Shown here in pieces: positions 9,071-18,919 of a stretch of 64,000 nucleotides of DNA. The stretch's first letter is position 1; the number at the start of each line of letters is the position of its first letter. The position numbers and the translations under genes are program-made. This DNA is from Rhizobium sp. Pop5. GTDB taxonomy: Bacteria > Pseudomonadota > Alphaproteobacteria > Rhizobiales > Rhizobiaceae. The notes below the pieces were generated by a model. The model ran no database searches. It worked only from the letters and a program-made list of their open reading frames with translations, and was not told the origin of the DNA. The stretch spans positions 1,116,001-1,180,000 of the forward strand of contig NZ_CP099399.1 of NCBI RefSeq assembly GCF_024721175.1, read 5' to 3'.

Positions 9071-9566
9071 TCTCGCCGTTATATTGGGTGCGCGCCGTCT
9101 CGCGGAAACCGAGTTTGGCGGCAACCCTCAGCGACGCCTGGTTTTCGGGGCTGATGATGCAGGTCATTGGCCTTGCCGGAAAATGCACTTCCGCCCAGCC
9201 GATCAGGGCGGTCAGCGCCTCGGTGGCATAACCGCGGCCATGCATCGAGGGCAGCAGCGCCCAGCCGAGTTCCATGGTCCCCTCGATCGAGGGTTCCATT
9301 TCGCGGCGAGCCTCCAGAAAGCCTGCTTCACCGATGAAGAGGCCGCTTTCTTTTTCCACGATCGCGAGAAAGCCGAAGCCCATATGGTGCCACATGCCGG
9401 CAATGCGCAGCATGCGGCTCCAGCTCTGCTCGCGCGTCGACGGCACGCCGGTGATGAAGCGAACGACGTCTTCGTTCGCCCACAGCACTGCATGGGCCGC
9501 AAAATCGTCGAGGCGGTGAGGGCGAAGCATCAGCCGCTCGGTTTCGAGGGTCGGGATGTCGGTCAC
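9051..9566 (-). CDS. GNAT N-acetyltransferase (RimJ/RimL type)
   Basis: A 171-residue acetyltransferase of the ribosomal-protein/antibiotic acetyltransferase type (Acetyltransf_3). It opens with the typical ETERLMLRPHRLDDF, and the acetyl-CoA loop falls around MHGRGYATEALTALIGWA (about residues 110-127), ending with AAKLGFRETARTQYNGE. The start is GTG with AAGGATCC about 6 bases upstream. It is the last of three minus-strand genes that lie between ribE and ribH. Substrate unknown. Confidence 0.88.
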   Translation of the reverse strand: MTDIPTLETERLMLRPHRLDDFAAHAVLWANEDVVRFITGVPSTREQSWSRMLRIAGMWHHMGFGFLAIVEKESGLFIGEAGFLEARREMEPSIEGTMELGWALLPSMHGRGYATEALTALIGWAEVHFPARPMTCIISPENQASLRVAAKLGFRETARTQYNGEIIQFLR

Positions 9567-9592
9567 GTCGGATCCTTTTGGAAATGGCGCTC

Positions 9593-10090
9593 TCAGGCGC
9601 CGGGCTCGCCGTCCCAGTAATCGAGATTGCTTTCAAGCCGCCCGATATGGCGGAAGCGCTTCGCAGCATCCCTGTTCGTTTTGGCAAGAAACTTTCCGGA
9701 ATCGGGATATTCGACGATCTCCGTCTTCGCCATCGTCGAAATGCCGAGATAGATGAGCGTCGTCGTGCCGGTGTTGATGATCTGGTGTGCCGTTTCCGGC
9801 CCACCGGCCGGTGCGCCGAGCACATCGCCCGCCTTGATCGAATGGCGTTCGTCGCCGAAGCGATATTCGCCGGCACCCGAAATCACGTAGAAAAGCTCGT
9901 CCTCGACATGGTGATTGTGGAAGGGGCAGCTCGATTTGCCCGGCGGCACCTCGTTGTAGCTGATGCCAAGGCCGGCAAGGCCCAGCAGCGCGCCGAACGA
10001 AGTATCGGCGCTTTCGTAGAACTCGCCCTGTTTCCAGTGGTCGAGCTTGAGATCGGCGATATTGATCACTGCTTTTGCTTCCGTCGCCAT
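9593..10090 (-). CDS. Cupin-domain protein
   Basis: A 165-residue single-domain cupin. The metal-binding motif 1 is visible as CPFHNHHVEDELFYVISGAGEYRFG (about residues 55-79), followed by AGDVLGAPAGGPETAHQIIN as motif 2, with the His/Glu ligands in place. Such proteins are small metal-dependent enzymes or sugar-binding proteins; the specific role is unknown. AGGAG lies upstream of the ATG. It sits 26 bases upstream of the GNAT gene, so the two probably share a transcript. Confidence 0.85.
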   Translation of the reverse strand: MATEAKAVINIADLKLDHWKQGEFYESADTSFGALLGLAGLGISYNEVPPGKSSCPFHNHHVEDELFYVISGAGEYRFGDERHSIKAGDVLGAPAGGPETAHQIINTGTTTLIYLGISTMAKTEIVEYPDSGKFLAKTNRDAAKRFRHIGRLESNLDYWDGEPGA

Positions 10091-10228
10091 GATGCTCTCC
10101 TGTTGCAGGAAGAGAAGCTATCATCATGGGGAAAAATTCAATGGCTTTCCGCATGATACCCCCGCATGGGCGGAGAGGAGACCGCCGCCCATGCCTGGAG
10201 CGCCTCGCCACGAATTGGGCAGAGGCCG

Positions 10229-10588
10229 TCAGCGAACGTAGAACGTCATGCTTCCGTCGGCCGCCTGTTCGGCATTGACGATATTGCGGACATCGACGCC
10301 TTCATTGTTGAGCCGGTGGGCAAGCGACTTGTTGGCGTCGATCGAGGCTTGGATGCCGCGAATGGCCTCGCCGGAACGCTCCGGTGCCGAACGCGGGCCG
10401 GTCGTCTCGTCATCGAGATTGCGCCAGTTGTGCACTTGCTCGATATTGAAATCATTGCTCTGGAAGGTCCTGAGCGTCTGCTCGATACCTTGGGCGGTAT
10501 TCATTCCAAGGCTTTCGGCCCGACCGATGCCGGCAAAGGCGAGGGAGGAGAGCGTTGCTGCGAGGGTAATGGTGATAACGCGGTTCAT
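10229..10588 (-). CDS. Small exported protein of unknown function
   Basis: 119 residues with a clear Sec signal peptide (MNRVITITLAATLSSLAFAGIGRAES, cleavage near residue 24). The mature part is polar, without cysteines or membrane segments, and contains IRGIQASIDANKSLAHRLNNEGVDVRNIVNAEQAADGSMTFYVR. That end resembles other short rhizobial periplasmic proteins. AAGGATACTATC before the ATG serves as ribosome binding site. I cannot assign a function. Confidence 0.75.
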   Translation of the reverse strand: MNRVITITLAATLSSLAFAGIGRAESLGMNTAQGIEQTLRTFQSNDFNIEQVHNWRNLDDETTGPRSAPERSGEAIRGIQASIDANKSLAHRLNNEGVDVRNIVNAEQAADGSMTFYVR

Positions 10589-10934
10589 GATAGTATCCTT
10601 TCATCTGCTTTGACGGTCGGCTGTCGTTGCAGGGGATCGTCTGCGTTACGATATCGAAGTGGCGCCCCGCCATTCCCGTTTCAATGGGGTAAGTCACTGA
10701 AGAACAATTAAAAATTGTTCATGAAAACTGCCCTCGAATTGCCGTTTTCCAGGCATCGGGCAGAGCCAAGTCAAGGGGCTTGTCCGACCGCGCGCGGCAC
10801 GCGCAGCTATCCCTTTGCGGATATTTCCTCTTTCCGCATTGCGGCATCTGGCGAAATCACTTGCCATTCGCACGAAGGCGTGTTTTGACCGCGGGCTGCC
10901 GAGTGGAAAACGCCCCTCCAACCGAAGGTGAACC
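10589..10934. other. Intergenic region between exported protein gene and ribH
   Basis: About 345 bases between divergent genes. It holds a perfect palindrome at 10702-10720 and presumably the ribH promoter. I looked for an FMN riboswitch before ribH and did not find its conserved core. No further gene is supported. Confidence 0.5.
10702..10720. promoter_or_regulatory. Perfect palindrome, candidate operator
   Basis: GAACAATT and AATTGTTC are perfect complements around AAA. The site lies 113 bases upstream of the exported-protein start and about 215 bases upstream of ribH. Its short AT-rich form fits a dimeric regulator site; no regulator can be named. Confidence 0.45.
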
Positions 10935-11390
10935 ATGCCAAGAGAGACCGCTCCCCATATTTTGATCGTTGAGGCCCGCTTCTACGACGACATGGCCGAT
11001 GCGCTGCTCGAAGGCGCGACCTTTGCGCTTGACGAAGCCGGCGCCACGTACGAAGTCGTCACCGTTCCCGGTGCACTGGAAATTCCAGCGGCGATTGCCA
11101 TGTCGCTCGATGGGGACGACAATGGCGGCACGCATTATGATGGCTATGTCGCCCTCGGCATGGTCATCCGCGGCGAGACCTATCACTTCGATATCGTATC
11201 GAACGAATCCTCGCGCGCTTTGATGGATCTCGCGGTCAGCGAATCCCTTGCCATCGGCAATGGTATCCTGACCGTTGAAAACGACGAACAGGCCTGGGCG
11301 CGCGCACGCCGCTCGGAAAAGGACAAGGGCGGATTTGCCGCTCGCGCGGCTCTGACGATGATCGGGCTGAAGCAGAAATTGGGTGCATAA
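10935..11390 (+). CDS. ribH: 6,7-dimethyl-8-ribityllumazine synthase
   Basis: Builds the lumazine precursor that RibE converts to riboflavin. The 151-residue protein shows [17 protein letters not shown] at the N-terminus, the substrate-binding [11 protein letters not shown] (about residue 50), [14 protein letters not shown] (about 76-89, with the catalytic His) and [16 protein letters not shown]. nusB begins 3 bases after the stop. In many alphaproteobacteria ribH follows ribE directly; here three opposite-strand genes lie between them. Confidence 0.97.
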   Translation: MPRETAPHILIVEARFYDDMADALLEGATFALDEAGATYEVVTVPGALEIPAAIAMSLDGDDNGGTHYDGYVALGMVIRGETYHFDIVSNESSRALMDLAVSESLAIGNGILTVENDEQAWARARRSEKDKGGFAARAALTMIGLKQKLGA

Positions 11391-11393
11391 CGA

Positions 11394-11876
11394 ATGAACG
11401 ACGACAAGACGGAACGGCCGGTCAAGACTGCGAACCAGCGGGGCGCTGCCCGCCTTGCTGCGGTCCAGGCGCTTTATCAGATGGATGTCGGCGGCACGGG
11501 CGTTCTGGAAATCGTGGCTGAATACGAGGCGCACCGCCTCGGCCAGGAACTCGACGGCGCGACCTATCTGAAGGCCGACGCCGCCTGGTTTCGTTCCATC
11601 GTCTCCGGCGTCGTTCGCGATCAGGTCCGCCTCGATCCACTGATCGCCCAGGCATTGCAGGATGATTGGGCTCTGTCGCGCCTCGACAGCACCGTGCGCG
11701 CCATCCTGCGCGCCGGCGTTTTCGAGCTCATCGATCGCAAGGACGTTCCGGTCGCGGTCATCGTCACCGAATATGTCGAGATTGCCCAGGCCTTTTTTGA
11801 GGACGACGAGCCGAAGCTCGTCAACGCCGTGCTCGACCGCATTGCAAAGCAGGTCCGCGGCGAGGCGAAGAAGTAA
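11394..11876 (+). CDS. nusB: Transcription antitermination factor NusB
   Basis: An RNA-binding factor that, with NusE (S10), forms rRNA antitermination complexes. The 160 residues are typical: the N-terminal [16 protein letters not shown] helix and the C-terminal core [51 protein letters not shown]. It follows ribH with a 3-base gap, a conserved pairing in proteobacteria. Confidence 0.97.
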   Translation: MNDDKTERPVKTANQRGAARLAAVQALYQMDVGGTGVLEIVAEYEAHRLGQELDGATYLKADAAWFRSIVSGVVRDQVRLDPLIAQALQDDWALSRLDSTVRAILRAGVFELIDRKDVPVAVIVTEYVEIAQAFFEDDEPKLVNAVLDRIAKQVRGEAKK

Positions 11877-12075
11877 GTCCTTAGCCGCCAAATAATCTTC
11901 CCGCTTCTTTCGTCGCACTGCAATGGTTTTCGCCCATTGCGGTCTTGACGCCACGTGATCGACCACGCAATCTCCGCACCGCTTAGCTGTGGCGTTTCTG
12001 TGGAGAGGAAAGGCGATTCGGCGGCGTTTTCGCCGGAGTAGGAGTGAGCTCCGGCCTACGGGAGGAAAGAGCGAA

Positions 12076-14214
12076 ATGACCATTCTTTTATGCGTAATTG
12101 CATGCGGTCTGCTCTCGGTGGCCTATGCCGCCTGGGCAACCCGGTCGGTGCTTGCCGCCGATCAGGGCAACAGCCGCATGCAGGAGATCGCGGGTTATAT
12201 CCGCGAAGGCGCTCAGGCCTATCTGACCCGCCAGTATAAGACCATTGCCATTGTCGGCGTTGTTGTTTTCATCGCGGCATGGCTGCTTCTTTCCGCAACG
12301 GCCGCCATCGGTTTCCTGATCGGTGCCGTACTATCGGGCGCTGCCGGTTTCATCGGCATGCACGTCTCCGTCCGTGCCAACGTGCGCACCGCGCAGGCTG
12401 CTTCCGCCAGCCTTTCCGCCGGCCTCGACATCGCCTTCAAATCGGGCGCCATCACCGGCATGCTGGTGGCGGGTCTCGCGCTGCTCGGCGTCTCCATCTA
12501 CTATACATTTTTGACCTTCGGGCTCGGACATGAGAGCGGCTCGCGCGAAGTCATCGATGCGCTCGTGGCGCTCGGCTTTGGCGCCTCGCTGATCTCGATC
12601 TTCGCCCGTCTCGGCGGTGGCATCTTCACCAAGGGCGCCGATGTCGGCGGCGATCTCGTTGGCAAGGTGGAAGCCGGCATTCCCGAAGACGATCCGCGCA
12701 ACCCGGCAACGATTGCCGACAACGTCGGCGACAATGTCGGCGACTGCGCCGGCATGGCAGCCGACCTGTTCGAGACCTATGCGGTCTCGGTCGTCGCCAC
12801 CATGGTTCTCGCCGCGATCTTCTTTGCCGGCGCGCCGATCCTCCAGTCCGCGATGATCTATCCGCTGGCGATCTGCGGGGCTTGCATCATCACCTCGATC
12901 ATCGGCACCTTCTTCGTCAAGCTCGGCTCGAACGGCTCGATCATGGGTGCACTCTACAAGGGCCTGATCGTCACCGGCCTGCTGTCCATCATCGGACTCG
13001 GCGCGGCCACCTCGCTGACGGTCGGCTGGGGTTCGCTCGGCACCGTAGCCGGCGCCGACATATCGGGTACGAACCTCTTCATCTGCGGTCTCGTCGGCCT
13101 CGTCGTTACCGCTCTGATCGTCGTCATTACCGAATATTACACCGGTACCGGCAAGCGCCCGGTCGTTTCGATCGCCCAGTCGTCGGTAACCGGCCATGGC
13201 ACCAACGTCATCCAGGGTCTGGCGGTTTCGCTGGAATCGACGGCCCTGCCGGCCATCGTCATCGTCGGCGGCATTCTGGCCACCTACCAGCTCGGCGGCC
13301 TCTTCGGCACCGGCATTGCGGTCACCGCCATGCTCGGCCTTGCCGGCATGATCGTTGCGCTGGACGCCTTCGGGCCCGTCACCGACAATGCCGGTGGCAT
13401 CGCGGAAATGTCGCATCTTCCGCCGGAAGTGCGCAAATCGACCGACGCGCTCGACGCCGTCGGCAACACTACCAAGGCCGTGACCAAGGGCTATGCGATC
13501 GGTTCGGCCGGTCTCGGTGCGCTGGTGCTGTTTGCCGCCTACGCCAACGACCTGCAATATTTCGCGGCCCATGGCGATCAATATCCATACTTCGCCAATA
13601 TCGGCGCGATCTCCTTCGAGCTGTCGAACCCCTACGTCGTCGCCGGCCTGCTGTTCGGCGGTTTGATCCCCTATCTCTTCGGCGGCATCGCCATGACCGC
13701 CGTCGGCCGCGCCGCCGGCTCGATCGTCGAGGAGGTGCGCCGTCAGTTCAAGGCAAAGCCGGGCATCATGCAGGGCACGGAGAAGCCGGACTACGGCAAG
13801 GCCGTCGACCTTCTGACCAAGGCAGCCATTCGCGAGATGATCGTGCCGTCGCTGCTGCCCGTGTTGGCACCCGTCATCGTCTATTTCGGCGTGCTGCTCA
13901 TTTCCGGTTCCAAGGCCTCGGCCTTTGCCGCTCTCGGCGCATCGCTACTCGGCGTCATCATCAATGGCCTCTTCGTCGCCATTTCGATGACATCAGGTGG
14001 GGGCGCCTGGGACAATGCCAAGAAGAGCTTCGAGGACGGTTTCGTCGACAAGGACGGCGTGCGTCACATGAAGGGTTCGGATGCGCACAAGGCATCCGTC
14101 ACCGGCGATACGGTCGGCGATCCCTACAAGGATACCGCCGGCCCAGCCGTCAACCCGGCGATCAAGATCACCAATATCGTCGCGCTGCTGCTGCTTGCCA
14201 TTCTTGCCGGCTGA
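12076..14214 (+). CDS. hppA: Membrane proton-translocating pyrophosphatase
   Basis: Hydrolyses pyrophosphate and pumps protons across the membrane. The chosen ATG ([13 protein letters not shown]) follows GGAGGAAAG and gives 712 residues. About 15 hydrophobic segments are visible. The catalytic loop around residues 190-225 reads [19 protein letters not shown] and then [18 protein letters not shown]. The K+-dependence segment is GNTTKA (Lys near residue 466); a lysine here marks the K+-independent class. A second acidic loop, [19 protein letters not shown], is intact. It stands alone between its own promoter region and a terminator. Confidence 0.98.
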   Translation: MTILLCVIACGLLSVAYAAWATRSVLAADQGNSRMQEIAGYIREGAQAYLTRQYKTIAIVGVVVFIAAWLLLSATAAIGFLIGAVLSGAAGFIGMHVSVRANVRTAQAASASLSAGLDIAFKSGAITGMLVAGLALLGVSIYYTFLTFGLGHESGSREVIDALVALGFGASLISIFARLGGGIFTKGADVGGDLVGKVEAGIPEDDPRNPATIADNVGDNVGDCAGMAADLFETYAVSVVATMVLAAIFFAGAPILQSAMIYPLAICGACIITSIIGTFFVKLGSNGSIMGALYKGLIVTGLLSIIGLGAATSLTVGWGSLGTVAGADISGTNLFICGLVGLVVTALIVVITEYYTGTGKRPVVSIAQSSVTGHGTNVIQGLAVSLESTALPAIVIVGGILATYQLGGLFGTGIAVTAMLGLAGMIVALDAFGPVTDNAGGIAEMSHLPPEVRKSTDALDAVGNTTKAVTKGYAIGSAGLGALVLFAAYANDLQYFAAHGDQYPYFANIGAISFELSNPYVVAGLLFGGLIPYLFGGIAMTAVGRAAGSIVEEVRRQFKAKPGIMQGTEKPDYGKAVDLLTKAAIREMIVPSLLPVLAPVIVYFGVLLISGSKASAFAALGASLLGVIINGLFVAISMTSGGGAWDNAKKSFEDGFVDKDGVRHMKGSDAHKASVTGDTVGDPYKDTAGPAVNPAIKITNIVALLLLAILAG

Positions 14215-14261
14215 TCGGTAGAGCCCAGGCGCTGCGGTTCGCCGCGGCGCCGTGACCATTG

Positions 14262-14293
14262 AAAAACCCGCCGGAGCGATCCGGCGGGTTTTT
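14262..14293. terminator. Bidirectional terminator between hppA and bamE
   Basis: AAAAACCCGCCGG and CCGGCGGGTTTTT pair perfectly (13 bases) around AGCGAT. A/T runs at both ends let it terminate hppA on the plus strand and bamE on the minus strand. Confidence 0.92.
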
Positions 14294-14311
14294 CGTTGAA
14301 GACATGTCCGA

Positions 14312-14845
14312 TCAGCGCAGGCTGCTCGGATTCTGCGGCGTGCCGCCGGCGCCACCGCCGAACAGGCTGCGCGCGGCGCTTGCGGCGCTGCCGCCGGAGA
14401 GCATCTGCTGCAGGAAGGTGAGTTCCTTGCCGCCGGTCGGCGTGACGCGCGAGATCGTGTCGAACACCTTGCCGTCCTGCAGCGCGTAGTTGGCGCGGCG
14501 GGTGACGACGCCGTTCTTGTCGAAATAGACGGCCAGAATGCTCTGGTCGACGACCTTCAGTTTCTGGAAGGCGACGGCGCGTGAGCGCCGCTGCGAGATG
14601 TAATAGAAAACTTCGCCATCAAAAGTTGCCGTCGTCGACGGCGTGCCGAGCGAAAGCAGCACCTGCTCGCGGCTGGAGCCTTCAGGTACCAGGTTCAGCG
14701 ACTGCTGGTCGACGATGTAGCCGCCATTAAGCACCGTGCTCGTCTGGCAGCCCGAAAGTGCTGATGTGGAGGCGATTATGAAGGCAATGGCCGCGCTGCT
14801 GAAGAATTTCATGTCAGACTTGAAATACCGTTTCTTCAACGACAT
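14312..14845 (-). CDS. bamE: Outer membrane assembly lipoprotein BamE
   Basis: A SmpA/OmlA-family lipoprotein of the BAM complex, which inserts beta-barrel proteins in the outer membrane. The signal peptide ends in a lipobox, SALSGC, giving a lipidated Cys near residue 33. The fold signature follows: LNLVPEGSSREQVLLSLGTPS and then GEVFYYISQRRS. The ATG at 14845 is chosen because AAGGGAG lies 5 bases upstream; the inner ATG at 14812 lacks such a site. The C-terminal GSAASAARSLFGGGAGG tail is low-complexity. Confidence 0.92.
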   Translation of the reverse strand: MSLKKRYFKSDMKFFSSAAIAFIIASTSALSGCQTSTVLNGGYIVDQQSLNLVPEGSSREQVLLSLGTPSTTATFDGEVFYYISQRRSRAVAFQKLKVVDQSILAVYFDKNGVVTRRANYALQDGKVFDTISRVTPTGGKELTFLQQMLSGGSAASAARSLFGGGAGGTPQNPSSLR

Positions 14846-15089
14846 TTACTCCCTTGAGTGTCGATAGCAGCCATTTGGGGCCTTGCACGCTTCCCTCCTG
14901 CAAAACCATTGTGGCCATTCCGAGTCGAATGTCCCGAATTCGGCTCGCCGGCGTCTTGAGGGGCGCCGTCCCGAAACTGGTCACGATCAGCATTGCAATT
15001 CGCGCCTGCTTCGGTAAACCAGCTTTCGAAATCATGCAACAAGGCCGGACGCCAGCCGGCGCGAAGAATGAGGCATTTCCGGAAAAAAC

Positions 15090-15623
15090 ATGATCTTCGG
15101 GCTGTTCCGTAAGAAAAACAACAATCAGGCGATCGTTGACAGGCAATATGCGGCGCTGACAGCGGCCGCGCGCATGCCCGAACTCTATATCAGGCTGAAT
15201 GTGCCGGACACGGTCATGGGCCGTTTCGAGATGCTGTCGATTGCCATGATTTTGTTTTTTCGCCGCACACGGGCTTCTGCCGTAAGTGGTCAGGAGATAG
15301 CCCAGGAGATCGTCGACGCCTTCTTCCAGGATATCGACTATTCGATTCGCGAGCTCGGCATCGGCGACAACAGCGTGCCGAAGCGCATGAAGAAGCTCGC
15401 CGGCATGTTTTACGGCCGGCTCGAAGCCTATTCGAAGGCAATGGATGCCGGTGATGCCGAAGCGCTTGCTCTTGCACTGACGCGCAATATCTACCCCGAA
15501 ACCACGACGCCGGCCGACATGTCCGGCCTTGCCGGATGGATGATGGCTGCGGAATCCCATCTGTCTGTTGTTCCGGAAGAGGTGATGGCCACCGGTTCGG
15601 CAACGCTCCCGCCTGTTGCCTGA
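15090..15623 (+). CDS. Ubiquinol-cytochrome c chaperone family protein
   Basis: A 177-residue protein of the UQCC/CBP3 family (PF03981), which in mitochondria helps assemble the cytochrome bc1 complex. The helical core includes RQYAALTAAARMPELYIRLNVPDTVMGRFEMLSIAMIL and FFQDIDYSIRELGIGDNSVPKRMKKLAGMFYGR. No signal peptide or membrane segment, so it is cytoplasmic or peripheral. It lies 11 bases before the yceD-like gene, and the pairing with the yceD-plsX-fabH cluster is common in rhizobia. Confidence 0.88.
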   Translation: MIFGLFRKKNNNQAIVDRQYAALTAAARMPELYIRLNVPDTVMGRFEMLSIAMILFFRRTRASAVSGQEIAQEIVDAFFQDIDYSIRELGIGDNSVPKRMKKLAGMFYGRLEAYSKAMDAGDAEALALALTRNIYPETTTPADMSGLAGWMMAAESHLSVVPEEVMATGSATLPPVA

Positions 15624-15634
15624 AGGAGCAAGCA

Positions 15635-16189
15635 ATGAAGCACGATCGGGACGAAGTTCCCTTCTCCTATCACGTCAAGGTCGGCCATATCTCGGCCAAT
15701 CCCGTCGAAGTCCATATCGAGGCCGACGACAACGAACTGAAGGCGCTTGCGAAGGCCTGGAGCGTCGTTTCCGTCGACGGTCTGCACGCCGACCTGCAGA
15801 TTGCCCGCTGGAAGCGTGACGGCGTTCGCGTCAAAGGCCGCGTGCAGGCGAAGATTGTCCAGTCCTGCGTCGTGACGCTGGAACCCGTCGAAGCTGCGAT
15901 CGACGAGAATTTTGAGCAGATTTTCGTGCCGGAGGGTTCCAAGCTCGCCCGCCAGCCGGGCAATGACGCCGGCGAGATGCTGCTTGATCCCGACGGTCCT
16001 GATCTGCCCGAGACCTTCGTAGGCGATACGATCGACGCCGGAGAGGTGGTTGCCGAATTCGCGGCTCTTGCGATCGACCCCTATCCGCGCAAGGAGGGTG
16101 TCGAATTCGCCGGCCATATCGAGGATAGCGGCGAGAACGATAAAAAGCCCTCCGCTTTCGCGGCCCTCAAGGACTGGAAAAAGGACTAA
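15635..16189 (+). CDS. DUF177 (YceD-like) protein
   Basis: A 184-residue member of the YceD family, linked in E. coli and plants to 23S rRNA accumulation. The core motif [21 protein letters not shown] lies around residues 75-97, followed by an acidic segment. GAAGGAGCAAGCA before the ATG supports the start. In E. coli yceD is followed by rpmF and then plsX; here rpmF is absent and plsX follows directly after about 100 bases. Confidence 0.88.
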   Translation: MKHDRDEVPFSYHVKVGHISANPVEVHIEADDNELKALAKAWSVVSVDGLHADLQIARWKRDGVRVKGRVQAKIVQSCVVTLEPVEAAIDENFEQIFVPEGSKLARQPGNDAGEMLLDPDGPDLPETFVGDTIDAGEVVAEFAALAIDPYPRKEGVEFAGHIEDSGENDKKPSAFAALKDWKKD

Positions 16190-16286
16190 GCTTCGCTGGC
16201 ATTTGATACTATTCAGTTGTAAGCGACGCCAAAACCGGTATTTTGGCCGAAATTTCGCCCTCGGCGAAAAGAAGGATCAGGGACGC

Positions 16287-17333
16287 GTGATCAGAATATC
16301 TATCGACCTCATGGGTGGCGACTTTGGTCCCCAGGTTGTCATCCCCGGTGCCGCCAAAGCGCTGGATCGGCATCCGGATATTTCCTTCGTTTTCTACGGC
16401 CTCAAGGAACAATGCGAACCGGTTCTCGCCAAGTTCCCGAAACTCAGGGAAAAATCGGTCTTTCACGATTGCGAGCTCGCCGTCAGCATGGAGGAGAAGC
16501 CGAGCCAGGCACTGCGCCGCGGCCGTTATATCTCCACCATGTGGCGTTCGATCGAGGCGGTGAAGACGGGCGATGCCGATGTCGCGGTCTCGGCCGGCAA
16601 TACCGGCGCCCTGATGGCGATGGCGAAGTTCTGTCTTCGCACCATGGCCAACATCGAGCGCCCGGCGATTGCGGCGATCTGGCCGACGCTGAAGGGCGAG
16701 AGCATCGTGCTCGACGTCGGTGCGACGATCGGCGCCGATGCGCAGCAATTGATGGATTTCGCTCTGATGGGCGGTGCCATGGCGCGCGCGCTTTTCGAGA
16801 TCGAACGTCCGACGATCGGTCTTCTGAACGTCGGCGTCGAAGAGGTGAAAGGCCAGGAAGAGGTCAAGGAGGCCGGCCGGCTGCTGCGTGAGGCGAACAT
16901 CGATTCGCTCGAATATTCCGGCTTCGTCGAGGGCAATGATCTTGGCAAGGGCACGGTCGACGTCGTCGTGACCGAAGGATTCTCCGGTAATATCGCGCTC
17001 AAGACGGCCGAAGGTACCGCCAAGCAGATCGCCGAATATCTGCGTGCCGCCATGTCGCGCACCCTGCTCGCGCGCATCGGCTACCTTTTCGCCAAGAGCG
17101 CCTTCGACATGCTTCGCGAGAAGCTCGATCCGAGCAAGGTCAATGGCGGCGTCTTCCTCGGCCTGAACGGCATCGTCATCAAGAGCCATGGCGGGGCCAA
17201 TGCGGAAGGCATCGCAGCCGCCATCGAAGTCGGCTACGACATGGCTAAGAACGGCCTCAATCAGAAAATAGAAAACGATCTTAAGAAATATCATGCCAAG
17301 CGGCTGCCTCCCATAGGCCCGGAAGCGGCATGA
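16287..17333 (+). CDS. plsX: Phosphate acyltransferase PlsX
   Basis: Makes acyl-phosphate from acyl-ACP for phospholipid synthesis, acting at the membrane surface. The GTG start at 16287 gives [22 protein letters not shown], the family N-terminus, preceded by GAAGGATCAGGG. The 348 residues include [18 protein letters not shown] (about 98-115) and [22 protein letters not shown]. Its last bases overlap an in-frame ATG of fabH, consistent with one yceD-plsX-fabH transcript. Confidence 0.97.
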   Translation: MIRISIDLMGGDFGPQVVIPGAAKALDRHPDISFVFYGLKEQCEPVLAKFPKLREKSVFHDCELAVSMEEKPSQALRRGRYISTMWRSIEAVKTGDADVAVSAGNTGALMAMAKFCLRTMANIERPAIAAIWPTLKGESIVLDVGATIGADAQQLMDFALMGGAMARALFEIERPTIGLLNVGVEEVKGQEEVKEAGRLLREANIDSLEYSGFVEGNDLGKGTVDVVVTEGFSGNIALKTAEGTAKQIAEYLRAAMSRTLLARIGYLFAKSAFDMLREKLDPSKVNGGVFLGLNGIVIKSHGGANAEGIAAAIEVGYDMAKNGLNQKIENDLKKYHAKRLPPIGPEAA

Positions 17334-17353
17334 GCTACGGGGTTCAATCGAAT

Positions 17354-18325
17354 ATGATCCGTTCAGTGGTTCGCGGGTTCGGAGCCGCACTTCCGAAGCG
17401 CGTGATGACCAATCGCGACATGGAGGCTATCGTCGATACGTCGGACGAATGGATCGTCCAGCGCACCGGCATTCGGCAGCGTTATATCGCCGGCGATGAC
17501 GAGACAACGGCATCGCTCGGCGAGGCGGCCGCGCGCGCGGCGCTTGCCAATGGCGGCCTGACGCCGGCGGATATCGATCTCGTCATCTGTGCCACCTCGA
17601 CGCCCGACAACACCTTTCCGGCGACCTCGGTCAATATCCAGAACCGCCTCGGCATGAGCCATGGCTTCGCTTTCGACGTCCAGGCTGTCTGCACCGGTTT
17701 CGTCTATGCGGTCACGACGGCGGATGCCTATATCCGCGGCGGGCTTGCAAAGCGCGTTCTTGTCGTCGGTGCTGAAACCTTTTCGCGTATTCTCGACTGG
17801 AACGACCGCACCACCTGTGTACTTTTCGGCGACGGCGCAGGCGCGATCGTACTCGAAGCTGCCGAAGGCGAGGGCACGTCCTCCGACCGCGGCGTGTTGA
17901 CCGCGCATCTGCGCTCGGACGGCTCGCACAAGGACAAGCTTTTTGTCGATGGCGGCCCGTCGTCGACCGGCACCGTCGGCAAGCTGCGCATGGAAGGCCG
18001 TGAGGTCTTCAAATATGCTGTCGGCATGATCACCGATGTCATTCAGGCCGCCTTCGATTCGACCGGTACCACCGCCGAAGACCTCGACTGGCTGGTGCCG
18101 CACCAGGCCAATCGGCGCATCATCGACGGTTCGGCGAAGAAGCTGAACATCGATGCGGAGAAGGTCGTCGTTACCGTCGACCTGCACGGCAATACGTCGG
18201 CCGCTTCGATCCCGTTGGCCCTGGCGACTGCTGCCGGCGACGGCCGCATCAAGAAGGGCGACCTGGTGATGCTCGAAGCGATGGGCGGCGGCTTCACCTG
18301 GGGCGCCGTTCTGCTGCGCTGGTAA
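17354..18325 (+). CDS. fabH: Beta-ketoacyl-ACP synthase III
   Basis: Starts fatty-acid synthesis by condensing acetyl-CoA with malonyl-ACP. The start [20 protein letters not shown] gives the usual 323 residues; an ATG at 17330 overlapping the plsX stop would add 8 residues and could serve in translational coupling. The catalytic triad is visible: Cys in [11 protein letters not shown] (about 113), His in VPHQANRRI (about 250) and Asn in [10 protein letters not shown] (about 280). Confidence 0.97.
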   Translation: MIRSVVRGFGAALPKRVMTNRDMEAIVDTSDEWIVQRTGIRQRYIAGDDETTASLGEAAARAALANGGLTPADIDLVICATSTPDNTFPATSVNIQNRLGMSHGFAFDVQAVCTGFVYAVTTADAYIRGGLAKRVLVVGAETFSRILDWNDRTTCVLFGDGAGAIVLEAAEGEGTSSDRGVLTAHLRSDGSHKDKLFVDGGPSSTGTVGKLRMEGREVFKYAVGMITDVIQAAFDSTGTTAEDLDWLVPHQANRRIIDGSAKKLNIDAEKVVVTVDLHGNTSAASIPLALATAAGDGRIKKGDLVMLEAMGGGFTWGAVLLRW

Positions 18326-18401
18326 GCACGAATCCTAAAAAACTGGCGGCGAACAAGAGCTTGACCGTAAGGCGCAAGACAAATACTCTTCGTTCGCTTT
18401 C

Positions 18402-18415
18402 ACAAAATATTTTGT
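18402..18415. promoter_or_regulatory. Perfect palindrome just upstream of ihfA
   Basis: ACAAAATATTTTGT is a perfect 14-base palindrome ending 16 bases before the ihfA start codon and just before its GGGG ribosome binding site. Its location would let a bound protein block initiation, or the mRNA hairpin affect translation. Function inferred only. Confidence 0.45.
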
Positions 18416-18431
18416 AATGGGCGGGGAAACC

Positions 18432-18770
18432 ATGACCGGAAAAACAGTGACGCGAGCAGACCTGGCGGAATCCGTTTTCCGAAAGGTTGGGCTTTCCCGG
18501 ACCGAATCCGCTGAGCTGGTCGAAACCGTCATCGATGAAATCTGCAACGCCATCGTGCGTGGCGAAACCGTCAAGCTTTCGTCCTTTGCAACCTTTCAGG
18601 TGCGCGACAAGAACGAGCGGATCGGCCGCAACCCGAAAACCGGCGAGGAGGTTCCGATCTCCCCCCGTCGCGTCATGACCTTCAAGGCGTCGAATGTGCT
18701 CAAGACGCGCATCCTCAAGGCCCATGTTTCTCGCAAGGTCAAGCTGAAGCCGCAGAATCCGGCTTCCTGA
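18432..18770 (+). CDS. ihfA: Integration host factor, alpha subunit
   Basis: A DNA-bending nucleoid protein that works as a heterodimer with IhfB. The 112 residues carry the HU/IHF fold: [21 protein letters not shown] at the N-terminus and the beta-arm signature [27 protein letters not shown]. The start [10 protein letters not shown] is chosen over an upstream ATG at 18417 because of GGGG and family length. It follows fabH by about 105 bases, and fabH-ihfA-MerR is a conserved order in proteobacteria. Confidence 0.97.
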   Translation: MTGKTVTRADLAESVFRKVGLSRTESAELVETVIDEICNAIVRGETVKLSSFATFQVRDKNERIGRNPKTGEEVPISPRRVMTFKASNVLKTRILKAHVSRKVKLKPQNPAS

Positions 18771-18919
18771 TACCGCTTTCCCGTTTAGGAACGACATTTT
18801 TTCCCTCGCACGCCGTCCTTGCTTGTGCGCAACGCCAAGACATGACTTGAATTGTCGGCGCCAAACCTTTGAAATATGATGAGTCGCCGTTGGATCGAGC
18901 CGCGAGGTCGCGTAGCAGT

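Noticed and set aside
10721-10934. FMN riboswitch before ribH
   Set aside because: The conserved core elements of the RFN structure are not present in this leader.
12331-13581. 416-codon open frame on the minus strand
   Set aside because: It is antisense to hppA and has the low-complexity charged composition of shadow frames.
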